A DNA stretch of 64,000 bases from CAWARU01 sp963784575 (GTDB lineage: Bacteria > Pseudomonadota > Gammaproteobacteria > UBA6186 > Azoamicaceae). The notes beneath the pieces were generated by a model. The model made no database searches. It worked only from the letters and a program-made list of their open reading frames with translations, and was not told the DNA's origin. This document shows, one piece after another, positions 37,801 through 47,495 of the stretch (position 1 is its first letter; each line of letters starts with the position of its first letter). The stretch is taken from positions 186,001-250,000 of the forward strand of contig CAWARU010000001.1 in assembly GCA_963784575.1 (NCBI GenBank). The letters are read 5' to 3'. The translations under genes were made by a program, and so were the position numbers.

Positions 37801-38057
37801 CGCTCAAAAAGGACTGTGCGCTGTACGTTCCTCCCGGTGTATTTGTTGGACACGACGAACTGGACAAGTTCGCAGGAGATCTCCGCGCTACACATCCAAA
37901 GTTCGTCTATACTCCAAATGAAGAACCACAAGTCCTGCATAATATGGGAATCCTGGCATGGGTTTCGGGCCCGAAAAATGATGCCCCCGAATGCACTGGG
38001 CTGGATGTCATCATTGTTCGCGATGGCAAGATAGCTGCCAGTCGATTTAATAATTGA
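37800..38057 (+). pseudogene. SnoaL/NTF2-like protein, C-terminal fragment
   Basis: Without a start the frame encodes CALYVPPGVFVGHDELDKFA, GDLRATHPKFVYTPNEE and GLDVIIVRDGKIAASRF, a clear SnoaL-like polyketide-cyclase/NTF2 fold C-terminal half. Its left edge is fused out of frame to the histidine phosphatase fragment. The DNA here is noticeably richer in G and C than its neighbours, suggesting a different origin. Confidence 0.82.
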
Positions 38058-38154
38058 TGATTTATTATGGTGGACTGAAGCACTTAAAATGAAACGAGTG
38101 AACACACCTAAATAAAAATAGTGCTGAAAATTTATATTAAATATAAGGATCATT

Positions 38155-38997
38155 ATGAAACAATTGTCGCTTTCAGAACATAAAGCAGAAGTGAATGGTA
38201 TCAAACTGTTTTATAGAATTGTGGGCAATGGTAGTGCGATTGTACTCCTTCATGGCTACACGCAAACAGGTCATATGTGGGAACCAATTATTAATAAACT
38301 TTCAGAACGTCACACGGTAATTATTCCCGATTTAAGAGGAGCAGGTGCGTCAGAGAAGCCTTTAATGGGTTACGATAAAAAAACCATGGCAGAGGATATT
38401 CATGAATTGATTAAATCGTTGGGCTATAAGAAAATTGCTATTGTAGGCCATGATATTGGTTTAATGGTCGCTTACGCTTATGCTGCACAATTTCCAGGGG
38501 AAACCGATCGTGTAATACTAATGGATGCTTTTCTTCCAGGCATTGGAGATTGGAAAAATGTTTGGCTAATGCGAGATCTATGGCATTTCCATTTTTATGG
38601 TGAAGTGCCTCTTGCCTTAGTGAAGGATCGAGAACGAATTTATTTCGAACACTTTTGGAATGATTTCGCAGCAAATCCCAAACATTCCATTTCAGAAACT
38701 GATCGTCAAATTTATGCTGCAGCTTATGCCCAAAAAGATGGTATGCGTGCAGGTTTTGAGTATTTTAAAAACTTCGAACAAGATGCTAAAGACTTTGCTA
38801 AACTTGCAGAAAACAAATTAACTATGCCCGTTCTGGTTTTAACCGGTGAAAAGGCTTCTGGCAATTTTCTTATTGAACAAGCTAAAGTTATCGCTACTAA
38901 AGTGCAAAGTAAAATAATTAAAGGTTCCGGACATTGGCTATTGGAAGAAGCCCCTGAACAAGTAATTCCTGAAATTGTAGAGTTTCTCAACGAATAA
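38155..38997 (+). CDS. Alpha/beta hydrolase, epoxide-hydrolase/dehalogenase type
   Basis: 280 residues. The oxyanion-hole segment is AIVLLHGYTQTGHMWEPI. The nucleophile elbow is IAIVGHDIGLMVAYAYAAQF, with Asp rather than Ser as in epoxide hydrolases and haloalkane dehalogenases. DLRGAGASEKP precedes it, and the catalytic His is in KGSGHWLLEEAPEQV. A cap region lies at about 130-200. Cytosolic and complete. AAGGATC precedes the ATG. The substrate cannot be predicted; detoxification would suit the neighbourhood. Confidence 0.9.
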   Translation: MKQLSLSEHKAEVNGIKLFYRIVGNGSAIVLLHGYTQTGHMWEPIINKLSERHTVIIPDLRGAGASEKPLMGYDKKTMAEDIHELIKSLGYKKIAIVGHDIGLMVAYAYAAQFPGETDRVILMDAFLPGIGDWKNVWLMRDLWHFHFYGEVPLALVKDRERIYFEHFWNDFAANPKHSISETDRQIYAAAYAQKDGMRAGFEYFKNFEQDAKDFAKLAENKLTMPVLVLTGEKASGNFLIEQAKVIATKVQSKIIKGSGHWLLEEAPEQVIPEIVEFLNE

Positions 38998-39042
38998 AAA
39001 CAGCTTTTTACTATCAATTTCTAGGTTTTTAACATAGACGAC

Positions 39043-39192
39043 CTATCTTAAACCATTTTTATTAACAACCTCTCGACCCACCTCAGGAACGACTGAGAAC
39101 CCTTGTTTTGCTAACTCATCGAGAAGAGTCAATTTATCGCCTCCTGAACACCCAGAAATAACTATAAGTTTATTCAATCGTTTTCTCCACAT
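39043..39192 (-). pseudogene. AAA-type (NadR-like) ATPase, N-terminal remnant
   Basis: A 49-residue frame: LNKLIVISGCSGGDKLTLLD then ELAKQGFSVVPEVGREVV. It follows the AAA_28 pattern (IVxxGxxGxGKxTLxxxLxxxGxxVxPExxRxV), but the P-loop Gly-Lys is Gly-Asp and the protein stops after 49 residues. Broken gene. Confidence 0.6.
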
Positions 39193-39245
39193 AATTCATC
39201 AACAGTTATCTTAATTTTGGATTAGGTTTGCTATTTATGAGAATC

Positions 39246-39758
39246 TTAAGCCTTTCTCTTTTTATCCTGCAAGAATCCTCCTACTTGTGTACCCCAAAGA
39301 ATATGATATAGTCCTTGGCCTTTCAAGAGATCGCTGTGGGTACCATCTTCGACAATTTTTCCCTCTTCAAAAACCAGTATTCGGTCCATATGCATCAAGG
39401 TAGATAATCGATGCGCTATGACTAAGGTTGTTTTATTTTGCATCAATTCTTTTAGGCTATCCTGAATATAACCTTCAGTAACCGAATCTAACTGGCTTGT
39501 AGCTTCATCTAAAATTAATATCGGCGCATTTTTTAGAATCGCTCTAGCAATCGCAATCCGTTGACGCTGTCCTCCTGATAATTTCACACCGCGCTCTCCT
39601 ACAAGTGAATCATAGCCATGTTGCATTTTCTGAATAAACTCATGAGCATGGGCTCTTTTGGCGGCTTCAATAACCTCTTCATCCGAAGCATCTAATTTTC
39701 CATATCGGATGTTATCCATCAATGTCCTATGAAATAAAGTCGGATCTTGGGGTATAAG
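39246..39758 (-). pseudogene. ABC transporter ATPase domain, cut by IS3 copy 2
   Basis: The frame runs into the IS edge: LIPQDPTLFHRTLMDNIRYG (Q-loop) begins at 39758. The rest is the end of an ABC exporter ATPase domain: signature VKLSGGQRQRIAIARAI, Walker B APILILDEATSQLDSV and H-loop TLVIAHRLSTLMHMDR. Walker A and everything upstream are missing. The DNA beyond the other IS end (43293 on) does not continue the gene, so a deletion or rearrangement accompanied the IS. Confidence 0.92.
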
Positions 39759-39823
39759 TGATCTGATCCCGTTTCTCCGGACTCCTAATTTGATAAACTT
39801 AGCATTAGGAAAAAGGAGACTTT

Positions 39824-40114
39824 ATGGGTACCAAATCAAAGAGGCACAATCAGGAATTTAAGCAAAAAGCTATTAAGCTTGCTTTATCCTCATCACAACC
39901 AATCGCTATCACTGCAAAGGACCTTGGTATTAACCACGCGACTTTGTATTCCTGGGTAAAGAAAAATAAAACTAAATACATTGAAAAACATGGTCAAGAA
40001 GGCATAGATGTTCACGAAGAACTTGCAAGGCTAAGGAAAGAAAATGCCCGCTTAAAGGAGGAGCGGGAAATTTTAAAAAAGGCGGCAACCTTCTTCGCGA
40101 AAGCGTCAGAATAA
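39824..40114 (+). CDS. IS3 OrfA, second copy
   Basis: Identical in sequence to the OrfA at 3233-3523: helix-turn-helix plus leucine-rich helix, with the same slippery A AAA AAG near its end. It may still be expressed and bind IS ends even though its partner OrfB is interrupted by an intron. Confidence 0.95.
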   Translation: MGTKSKRHNQEFKQKAIKLALSSSQPIAITAKDLGINHATLYSWVKKNKTKYIEKHGQEGIDVHEELARLRKENARLKEEREILKKAATFFAKASE

Positions 40115-41182
40115 AATATCAATTTATTAATCAACATCGCGAGGAATTTACAATGAGCACTATGTTTTGCTTAATGAATGTCTCAAAAAGTGGCTATTAT
40201 GAGTGGCTAGATGGAGAGATGAGCAATAGGGAGAAAATTAATATGGAATTAACCCAAAAGATACAGAAAATCCATCAAGAGAGTCGAGGTACGTACGGAG
40301 GTCTACGAATTTTTGCCGAGCTACGTGAGCAGGGAATGCCATATAGCTTAAACCGCGTCCTGCGTCTTAAACGTAAGGCCGGCATCCTAGCTAAAGCCAA
40401 GAAGCGATTTAAGGCTACTACCGATTCCAAACATAACTTTCCAATAAAAGAAAATGTTTTAAATCGGGAATTTAATGTATTAACGCCCAATACTCACTGG
40501 GCATCTGATATTAGCTACGGTGCGCCCGTCCATCCGTAGCCAAAGGAAATGGTCAACGGGTGCATGAGCATTGTTGGAATGTGACAAAGAATATCAGGAA
40601 GATTTTCTAAAATCACCTGCTTTCTGCCACAAGAGAGCATGAACCGAAGCGGCGGTGACTCGCTGTACACTAGCGAGGTGACGTAGCCCGTGGGAAACGG
40701 AGTTTGAAGCGAAGTAGTTAAGCTAAGATGAACTTCTAGGTTGAGTACAGAGAGGTTGAGGAACACGGACTCATTAAATCGCATCTGTGGGTTGAAATGT
40801 CACCACTGCCTACACTACTTAATAGGCAATTTGCATATATCCTTATTTCAAATGTAGCGGAAATATGGACCAAAACATGGGGTACAAGTATGAGTCCATG
40901 TGAGGACAGGTTATGAGAGAGTGGCTAGACGACCAGATATGCAACGACTTGCAGAATGCAAGGATAAAGACTGCGATGAGCAACCTACTCTGTACATGTT
41001 AAGTCTAACAATGCGAACCGGGGAAGGATTACACAAATGATAAGGGAGTGTGACCCCAATGATGTGTAATCTGGCGGAGTTCTCGTAGTAGTCAGAGATG
41101 GTGAAAGACCATTACAAGGCGAAGGGGAACAGTTTAAGACATTTGCTTGAAAGATTAACTAACCACAGAGAGGTGAAGACCT

Positions 41183-42715
41183 TTGATAATTAGTGAAATG
41201 CAAAGCAAATTAGCAACGTGGTCGAGTGAGGATAAGACGCGGAAATTTGATCGCCTCCTAAGACTAGTGGCAAATATGTCCTGGTTGAAGGAAGCGGCGG
41301 AAATCACACTTGCATCACCTGGTGCAAAGACAGCTGGCATCGATGGTATTAACAAACAAGATATGATCGGGAATATTGATCAACATCTTGATATGATACG
41401 GACTGAGCTGTTGGAAGGAACATATGCTCCTCTCCCAGTGAAACGTGTCTATATACCTAAAGCCAATGGCAAACTACGACCCCTTGGTATTCCAAGTTTG
41501 CGCGATCGCATTGTACAGCGCGCAATGTTAATGGTCATGGGACCAATATGGGAGAGTGACTTCCATACGGCATCCTATGGCTTTAGACCACAACTAAGTG
41601 TGCATCATGCGATACGAACGGTTAAACTTCAACTGCAAGATAGTGATGACGATTGTACTAAGGGTCGTTGGGTTATTGAAGGCGACCTGGCTAGTTACTT
41701 CGACACAGTTCATCATCGATTGCTTATGAAGTGCGTACGGAAGCGTATCTGCGATGAAAGGTTTTTAAAGTTGCTATGGAAATTTATCAAAGCAGGATGC
41801 ATTGATAAAAATCTGTTTATAGCAGCGAGTGAGGGGGTTCCACAAGGAGGTGTGATTTCTCCATTATTATCAAACATCATGCTGCACGAGTTTGATCAAT
41901 ATTTGGATGAGAAATACCTGAACAAGAAGTCTAGAAAAGATCGCTGGGCTTGGAATTTTGGCATTCTCAAACGACGTCCAATCGTTGAGCGAGAAGGTAG
42001 ACAATGGAAGCCTGCCATATCGTATTGCCGCTTTGCTGACGACTTTGTTGTCATAGTCAAAGGCAGCAAGGCTCATGCTGAAGCGATACGAGAAGAATGT
42101 CAAGAGTATTTGCAGGGTAAATTAAAGTTGACTTTAAATATGAATAAAACTCATATTACACATGTTAACGATGGTTTTACCTTTCTTGGGCATCGAATTA
42201 TTAGGAAAAAGGGCCCGACGGGTAGTATGCGTCCTGTAACAACAATTCCATACGAGAAGAGTAAAAACTTTTCTAGCAAGATTGTTACGGAACTGTCTAA
42301 AGATTACAGCGTTAACAAAATTGAAATGATTGATAGACTTAACCAAAAGATTACAGGTTGGGTGAATTTCTATCAATTTACTGATTATACTTCTACCACC
42401 TTTCAGAAGCTTGATAGAATTATCTTCTGGAAACTGGCTCATTGGCTTGCAAGGAAGCACAGGACATCAGTCAAGGAATTGATAAAAAAGTGGGTCAAGA
42501 AACCACAGGGTAAGAAAGCAAAGATATGGGTTGTTGAAGGAGCTAATCAAAAAGGAAAATTTTGTAAAAAGACCTTAAAACGTCTCGTAACAAGCAGTAA
42601 GAAGCAATTTAGATGGACTAACCCGAAAACCAATCCGTATATTAAGGGTGATGCAAAGAGAAAAGTCTTTGAATCGCATTATCATGAAGTTGCAATTGCC
42701 ATGGGTAAGTCTTGA
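41183..42715 (+). CDS. ltrA: Group II intron reverse transcriptase/maturase
   Basis: 510 residues from a TTG with AGGTGAAG upstream; the ATG at 41198 is an alternative. RT blocks: KTAGIDGINKQDM, IPKANGKLRPLGIPSLRDRI, VIEGDLASYFDTVHHRLL, EGVPQGGVISPLLSNIMLHE and the catalytic FADD in SYCRFADDFVVIV. The thumb/maturase X region follows (ITGWVNFYQFTDYTSTTFQK). There is no CxxC or HNH endonuclease at the C-terminus, so mobility would rely on endonuclease-independent insertion. It assists splicing of the intron that encodes it and appears intact. Confidence 0.95.
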   Translation: MIISEMQSKLATWSSEDKTRKFDRLLRLVANMSWLKEAAEITLASPGAKTAGIDGINKQDMIGNIDQHLDMIRTELLEGTYAPLPVKRVYIPKANGKLRPLGIPSLRDRIVQRAMLMVMGPIWESDFHTASYGFRPQLSVHHAIRTVKLQLQDSDDDCTKGRWVIEGDLASYFDTVHHRLLMKCVRKRICDERFLKLLWKFIKAGCIDKNLFIAASEGVPQGGVISPLLSNIMLHEFDQYLDEKYLNKKSRKDRWAWNFGILKRRPIVEREGRQWKPAISYCRFADDFVVIVKGSKAHAEAIREECQEYLQGKLKLTLNMNKTHITHVNDGFTFLGHRIIRKKGPTGSMRPVTTIPYEKSKNFSSKIVTELSKDYSVNKIEMIDRLNQKITGWVNFYQFTDYTSTTFQKLDRIIFWKLAHWLARKHRTSVKELIKKWVKKPQGKKAKIWVVEGANQKGKFCKKTLKRLVTSSKKQFRWTNPKTNPYIKGDAKRKVFESHYHEVAIAMGKS

Positions 42716-42720
42716 ATGGA

Positions 42721-42754
42721 GAGCTGCATGCGCTGAAAGGTGCACGTGTGGTTC
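42721..42754 (+). ncRNA. Group II intron domain V
   Basis: A 34-base hairpin with the catalytic AGC triad near its 5' end (GAGC), a GAAA tetraloop at 42735-42738 and the terminal GGTTC. Its position, about 50 bases from the 3' splice site, is as expected. The AGC and the loop are conserved, supporting a catalytically competent intron. Confidence 0.88.
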
Positions 42755-43292
42755 GGAGAGGAGAAGTAGGAAAATAGTTCGACTACGTCCTACTTCTTAC
42801 TCTACTGCCAACAGGTGAGGGATGGTTGTATTTGGCTGTTATAATAGACTTATTTTCGCGCAAAGTGATTGGATGGTCGATGGAAGAAAACATGAAGACG
42901 GGGTTAGTCAAATCTGCTTTGCTAATGGCACTGGATAGTCGTGGTGTAAGTGATGGATTACTGCATCATTCTGACCGAGGAGTTCAGTATGCATCCAATG
43001 AATATCAAACACTTTTAGCTAGCAGAAATATAATTTCCAGTATGAGCAGGAAGGGTAATTGCTGGGATAATAGTGTTGTTGAAAGCTTTTTTCACACTCT
43101 GAAGACAGAGCTTGTACATCATTGTAGATATAAGACCAGAGAAGAGGCTGCGCAGAGTATTTTCGAGTATATTGAGGTTTTTTATAACCGCAAGAGACGT
43201 CATTCTACATTGGGCTACCAATCGCCTGAAAAGTATGAGATGATGGCTCTTGCAGCATAGAGAAGGAAGTCTGGAAAATCGGATACAGATCA

Positions 43293-43730
43293 CTTAATTT
43301 GTTTTAGAGGATTCAACTTGGAAGTGCAAATGCACACACTAGTTGATCACCAATTTGTGCGCACAAATACGATGTCAATTTTCTTCAAAAAAATCACTTT
43401 CTTTTTATATTGTTCAATTACAACAAAATGCAAATATTGGTTCTCAAAAAGCCAGACAGGATGAATATTAATTAGCAATTCAACTGAACAGAGTTGAGCG
43501 CCCCAAAATCCCCACACGACAAAAATGCGCTACTGGTTGCAGACTAAAAATTAGGAATTCACATATTACTGGTTTCAAACAGGCTTTAATAATAGTATTA
43601 TAAGGATTCTTTGGATCAGACTTCAGCTGACAGTACTGTGAAAAGAAGAAAAGTTGAAACTGATCGCTAAACAAAAATTGGGTGAATATTCAAAATTCTT
43701 GACAATTAAAATTATGAGGAAAATATACAA
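43293..43730. other. Intergenic stretch upstream of the kinase-STAND gene
   Basis: No gene seen. The part 43490-43570 (CCCCAAAATCCCCACACGAC and on) resembles 18545-18615. The promoter of the downstream gene must lie here; ATGAGGAAA (a GAGG site) precedes the ATG at 43731. Confidence 0.5.
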
Positions 43731-46700
43731 ATGGCGATTGTTCCTAAATTAGAAGTCTCGACTCCTAAATTGGAAAACCCTGATATAAAAACCAAAGAAG
43801 AAGCTTTGGAAGCTCTTTTAAAAGCCCATAAAGCGTTTATGGATGCTGACTGTTATTTTGATAAGGAAAAACCTTATCAATCTTTACAACTTTTACTCGA
43901 AATAGCAAAAACGTTTGGGATACAATCCTCTCATCCTTATAAAATTTTAGATATTTTATTTGATTTGGGCAATGACAGACTCAAATATAATAAATACGAT
44001 AAGGCTAGCATCTTTTTTAATGAAGCTTCAGATATTCTGGATATAATAAACCCAGATCGAAGGACTCTGCCGGATCCTGAAGCTCCAAACTGTGGCGAAT
44101 GGTTAAATTACTTTGCTAAAATGATAGCAGGTCAATGTCGTACTTACAATAGTTTTGCTGAATCTACCGATGAATTAAAGGCGCTTCAAGAAAATTATGA
44201 TTATTGTTTAAAAGCATTTAACAGGATAAGACGACTTGATCCTATCCATCCTGAATTATTAGAAATTGCAAATTATTATCTCGAAGCCGCTGAACGGTTG
44301 TCAAAAAGCTTAACAGTTGAACAAAAGAAAATGAAAGAAAAAATCCAAACAGAATGGTTATTCATCTATAAATATAGCGATTACTATTTAAAACCATTAA
44401 TGAAAAACAAAAATGATTTAGGATTTCGTGAAATTCCAAAAGACATCAAAACAAAATCTGAAAAATTTCGACCTGACATCATTTTTTCCGAGATCCTTAT
44501 TAAGGATATTATCGATCTAAAAAAAATAAATCATTTTAAAACCTCACAAGATAGCTATACGCTAAAGCTTGAAATTAATCTAAAAGAAGCAGAAGAAATT
44601 TTTAAGCAAACAGGGTTTAAAGTCCCCATCCCCCCTAAACAAGAAAGCATAAAAGATTACTGGCTCTATACAAGCGAAAAAAGTTTACTTTGTATTGGTT
44701 TTAGTACTCAGAAAAAGTGTTATGTAGCAATAAAATGTGCAAGAAAAACCAAAATGGAACAAGAGGCCCTTGAGGCATTACATAGAAATCCTTCTAAACA
44801 TTTAATGACTATATTCGATCAACACGAGATAACAATAGATAAAGATGTGGTTGTGAATTTCTTGGTGATGAAACTTGCAGGATTTGGTGACTCATTTAAA
44901 TTAAAGGATTACATTAATCGAATTGGTGACCCAGAACTCAGTGAGCAATTATTATTTTGTTTTGCGGAAGGGGTGTTACAAGGACTTGCAGATATGCACA
45001 ATGCCAAAGTTTATCATTTTGACGTCCGCCCTGAGAACCTTGCTCTTGAACAAAATGGTGATGCTTTATTACTTGATTTTGAATGCTCAAGCCACAGCGA
45101 GACACCCAGTATCATTTTAGATGATAAAATTGGGGACACGGCTTTTTTCGCTCCTGAACGTCATTTGGCCAATCATTGCAAAAATGAAACATTATATAAT
45201 GCTGTTAAAATTGATGCTTTTGCAGCAGGCCTCACTTTATTCTTGCTTGGAGAACACAATTTAAGCGCTCATACAGCAACGCAATTTATCAACTTTCATC
45301 TAAAGAAAATTGCAAAACTTCAAGAAATAATTGAAGGGGAATTTTATATAAAACACCCTCCCCTCCCAATTATCGAAACTACAAATACAAATGACGACGA
45401 ACCTCTACCTGCTCAAATTCCAATTACAATACAACAAGAATATATTCATTCACTGAATCAAACTCTACAGACTCATTTCAAAAATTTGTTTGGAAGCTTC
45501 GATTTATTAAAAAATCCAGAGCCTTCTGGTTTTTGGTCTTTCGTGGCAAGTTTATTAGAAGCAGATCCTGAAAAACGTAAAACCCCCAAAGAAGCTTTAG
45601 AACATCCTTGGTTTGTGAAAATGAAGCAAAAATCTCCTGAATGGCGAAAACAAATTATTGAGCAGCTAAATGCTTTTTTACAAAAATTGCAAAATGCTCG
45701 TACCAAACTCTCTCCGGATCATTTTATTCCACGACCTCATCTTCAAGACACCATTGAACAGCAACTGTTAAAAAAACTGGTTGAAAAAGAGGGAATGATC
45801 GTTTTACAAGGAAGGTACGGAATGGGTAAAGCAACACTCTTAAATCATATTGTTGGTCTTGATTCTATTAAAAATCAAATCAGCCATATTCTTATTTTGA
45901 GTCATTCAAATCTAAACATTCGTGAGGTCCAAATAATGAAAGCTGCAGACCAGGTTGGAATATTAGATCTGAAAAGGGACCCGAAATCCAATTTAAAATC
46001 TCTTTATGAACATCTAAATACCAAAGCCAAAGAGACTGGAAAACAATGGGCAGTATTGTTTGTTACTGAAAATTTTGAATTATTAGAACCTTATCTTCCG
46101 CCTCCCGGAACTCGTTGCATTGTAGTTACTAAAAATCCAAACTGGAAATCATCTTCTCCAATCGTTATCGATACAATGACAGAAACAGAATCCATTGATT
46201 TGGTGAAAACGCAATTTCCAAAAACATCAACCCTAAAAGACCCTGAAATCTTAGCTTTCTGCAAAGCATTAAATTTTGTTCCCTTAAGTATTGTTACAGC
46301 CTGCGCCTATATCCGAGCTGAATCCATTTCATTTACTGAATATCTGGCTCTATTACAAAAGCAAATCTCAAATTTAACTTTACTTGCAAGAGAAAAATGC
46401 CCTGCGCTTAATCATTTTCCAGCATCCATGCTTGCGGTGTGGGAAATCACTTTAAAAACTTTAAAGAGTAAAGATCCCGAAGTTTGGTTTTTATTGGAGA
46501 GATTATCCTACCTTCCTCCAGGCGAAATCATAGAACCAATTATGGATTTTGTTTTGCTTATTGAAACTGACATGAAAAAAATGCATACTTATCAGACACT
46601 CGAAAGTTTTTTGGCCAAGCTTAATGCGCAATTTATTTGTCAAAAATACGGTATGCTCAAAGTTAATGAACATGGGACAATCTCGATTAATAACCTTTCG

Positions 46701-47234
46701 CAGCTTGCAGTTCGTACTATTAGTCAAAATAAAAATGCAAATGAAATATTAATTCCTATCATGTCAATGTTCCACCATCTTTTAAAGAATCAACCGGCAA
46801 ACCTTATTATTAAGGAGCCGAAATTGCTTGAGCTTGCAGAAGCTATTCTCCAATATGCAAATAGTATTAAACACTTAAGCCCATTGTGTTTGAAATGGAT
46901 GATTCACACTTGTCGTTTTTTTTCGGCACGTTTCCTTGAATTAGGGCTTATAGATTTGGAAAAGAGATATTTTGATCGTGCTATCACGATTCAAAAAAGA
47001 ATCGATAGTCAAAATAGTGTTGCGCTCCCATTAGATTCTGAAATAGAAGGGTTGGAAAAAGATGAAAAAAGAAAAAAGGAAGATTCCGAAATAATGCAGA
47101 CACAAAATTTATTATTAAGTACTGCAGCTAAAGCTGCTACGACAGGTTCATTATCAGGGAGGGTTATTAGTGCCAGCACTACTAGAGATAAGCCCTCGGA
47201 TTACCCCTCGTCACCTGTTAAATGTGAAATCTAA
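43731..47234 (+). CDS. Protein kinase fused to an NB-ARC/STAND-like NTPase
   Basis: 1167 residues. The N-terminal 300 are helical, TPR-like (DADCYFDKEKPYQSLQLLLE; YNKYDKASIFFNEASDI). The kinase domain spans about 310-630: Lys335 in CYVAIKCARK, catalytic loop VYHFDVRPENLAL (HRD is HFD; Asp431, Asn present), metal site LLLDFECSS (DFG is DFE; Asp449), AFFAPERH (APE). Walker A follows in VLQGRYGMGKATLL (Lys700), Walker B-like WAVLFVTENFELL and a GLPL-like FVPLSIVTACAYIRAESI, as in NB-ARC/STAND switches. A helical C-terminal region of about 200 residues ends in a Ser/Thr-rich tail. Sensor, effector or host-directed role unknown. Confidence 0.8.
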   Translation: MAIVPKLEVSTPKLENPDIKTKEEALEALLKAHKAFMDADCYFDKEKPYQSLQLLLEIAKTFGIQSSHPYKILDILFDLGNDRLKYNKYDKASIFFNEASDILDIINPDRRTLPDPEAPNCGEWLNYFAKMIAGQCRTYNSFAESTDELKALQENYDYCLKAFNRIRRLDPIHPELLEIANYYLEAAERLSKSLTVEQKKMKEKIQTEWLFIYKYSDYYLKPLMKNKNDLGFREIPKDIKTKSEKFRPDIIFSEILIKDIIDLKKINHFKTSQDSYTLKLEINLKEAEEIFKQTGFKVPIPPKQESIKDYWLYTSEKSLLCIGFSTQKKCYVAIKCARKTKMEQEALEALHRNPSKHLMTIFDQHEITIDKDVVVNFLVMKLAGFGDSFKLKDYINRIGDPELSEQLLFCFAEGVLQGLADMHNAKVYHFDVRPENLALEQNGDALLLDFECSSHSETPSIILDDKIGDTAFFAPERHLANHCKNETLYNAVKIDAFAAGLTLFLLGEHNLSAHTATQFINFHLKKIAKLQEIIEGEFYIKHPPLPIIETTNTNDDEPLPAQIPITIQQEYIHSLNQTLQTHFKNLFGSFDLLKNPEPSGFWSFVASLLEADPEKRKTPKEALEHPWFVKMKQKSPEWRKQIIEQLNAFLQKLQNARTKLSPDHFIPRPHLQDTIEQQLLKKLVEKEGMIVLQGRYGMGKATLLNHIVGLDSIKNQISHILILSHSNLNIREVQIMKAADQVGILDLKRDPKSNLKSLYEHLNTKAKETGKQWAVLFVTENFELLEPYLPPPGTRCIVVTKNPNWKSSSPIVIDTMTETESIDLVKTQFPKTSTLKDPEILAFCKALNFVPLSIVTACAYIRAESISFTEYLALLQKQISNLTLLAREKCPALNHFPASMLAVWEITLKTLKSKDPEVWFLLERLSYLPPGEIIEPIMDFVLLIETDMKKMHTYQTLESFLAKLNAQFICQKYGMLKVNEHGTISINNLSQLAVRTISQNKNANEILIPIMSMFHHLLKNQPANLIIKEPKLLELAEAILQYANSIKHLSPLCLKWMIHTCRFFSARFLELGLIDLEKRYFDRAITIQKRIDSQNSVALPLDSEIEGLEKDEKRKKEDSEIMQTQNLLLSTAAKAATTGSLSGRVISASTTRDKPSDYPSSPVKCEI

Positions 47235-47495
47235 ATACTACCAAGAAATCCATGGGTTATAGAAAAGGAATTTTCAAAGAGTATATAAGAGGATTTGATA
47301 AATTTATCCATTGTCGCCCGAATGACGGTACTCTTGATCCGTACCTCGTAATTCAAAGCCTCCTCTACGTGGTAAAAGCTTGATGCGACTCAAATATTAT
47401 TTGATATTGTTTAGTCTATTGACACAATCTAGTACATTGACTAAAAAACCCTAAATTTGGTACCATCCTCAGATGTAATCATTTAAGACCATTCT

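Larger units (their letters stand above)
40520..42805 (+). mobile_element. Group II intron (2286 bp)
   Basis: Begins GTGCGCCCGTCC (GUGYG rule) and ends ...TACTCTAC (AY rule). Domain V is recognisable at 42721-42754: GAGCTGCATGCG, GAAA tetraloop, GTGGTTC. The following stem GAAGTAGGA/TCCTACTTC (about 42762-42799) fits domain VI. The boundaries are exact because the uninterrupted target exists in copy 1. The last exon bases GCTACG (40514-40519) can pair with CGTAGC at 40682-40687, a candidate EBS1. It encodes its own reverse transcriptase. Confidence 0.95.
40153..43260 (+). pseudogene. IS3 OrfB interrupted by a group II intron
   Basis: Exon 1 (40153-40519) encodes the part up to HWASDISY, with the first catalytic Asp, and exon 2 (42806-43260) the part from the codon after it (PTGEGWLYLAV) with the second Asp and the Glu. 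Joining 40519 to 42806 restores exactly the copy 1 reading frame. If the intron splices, a full DDE transposase results; unspliced, translation ends at 40539. It is a split gene rather than a decayed one. Confidence 0.93.
39759..43292 (+). mobile_element. IS3-family insertion sequence, copy 2, carrying a group II intron
   Basis: It has the same ends as copy 1 (TGATCTGATCCCG at 39759; ...ACAGATCA ending 43292). Without the 2286-bp intron its length is 1248 bp, identical to copy 1, and orfA and the orfB exons encode the same protein. The flanking bases differ (AAG on the left, CTT on the right), so no target duplication is visible. Confidence 0.95.

Noticed and set aside
34418..39758. The membrane domain at 34418 and the ATPase fragment at 39246 as halves of one split exporter
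   Set aside because: The ATPase fragment is 3' in its own gene and its missing upstream part should lie beyond the IS at 39759, not 4 kb downstream; the order is wrong for a simple split.
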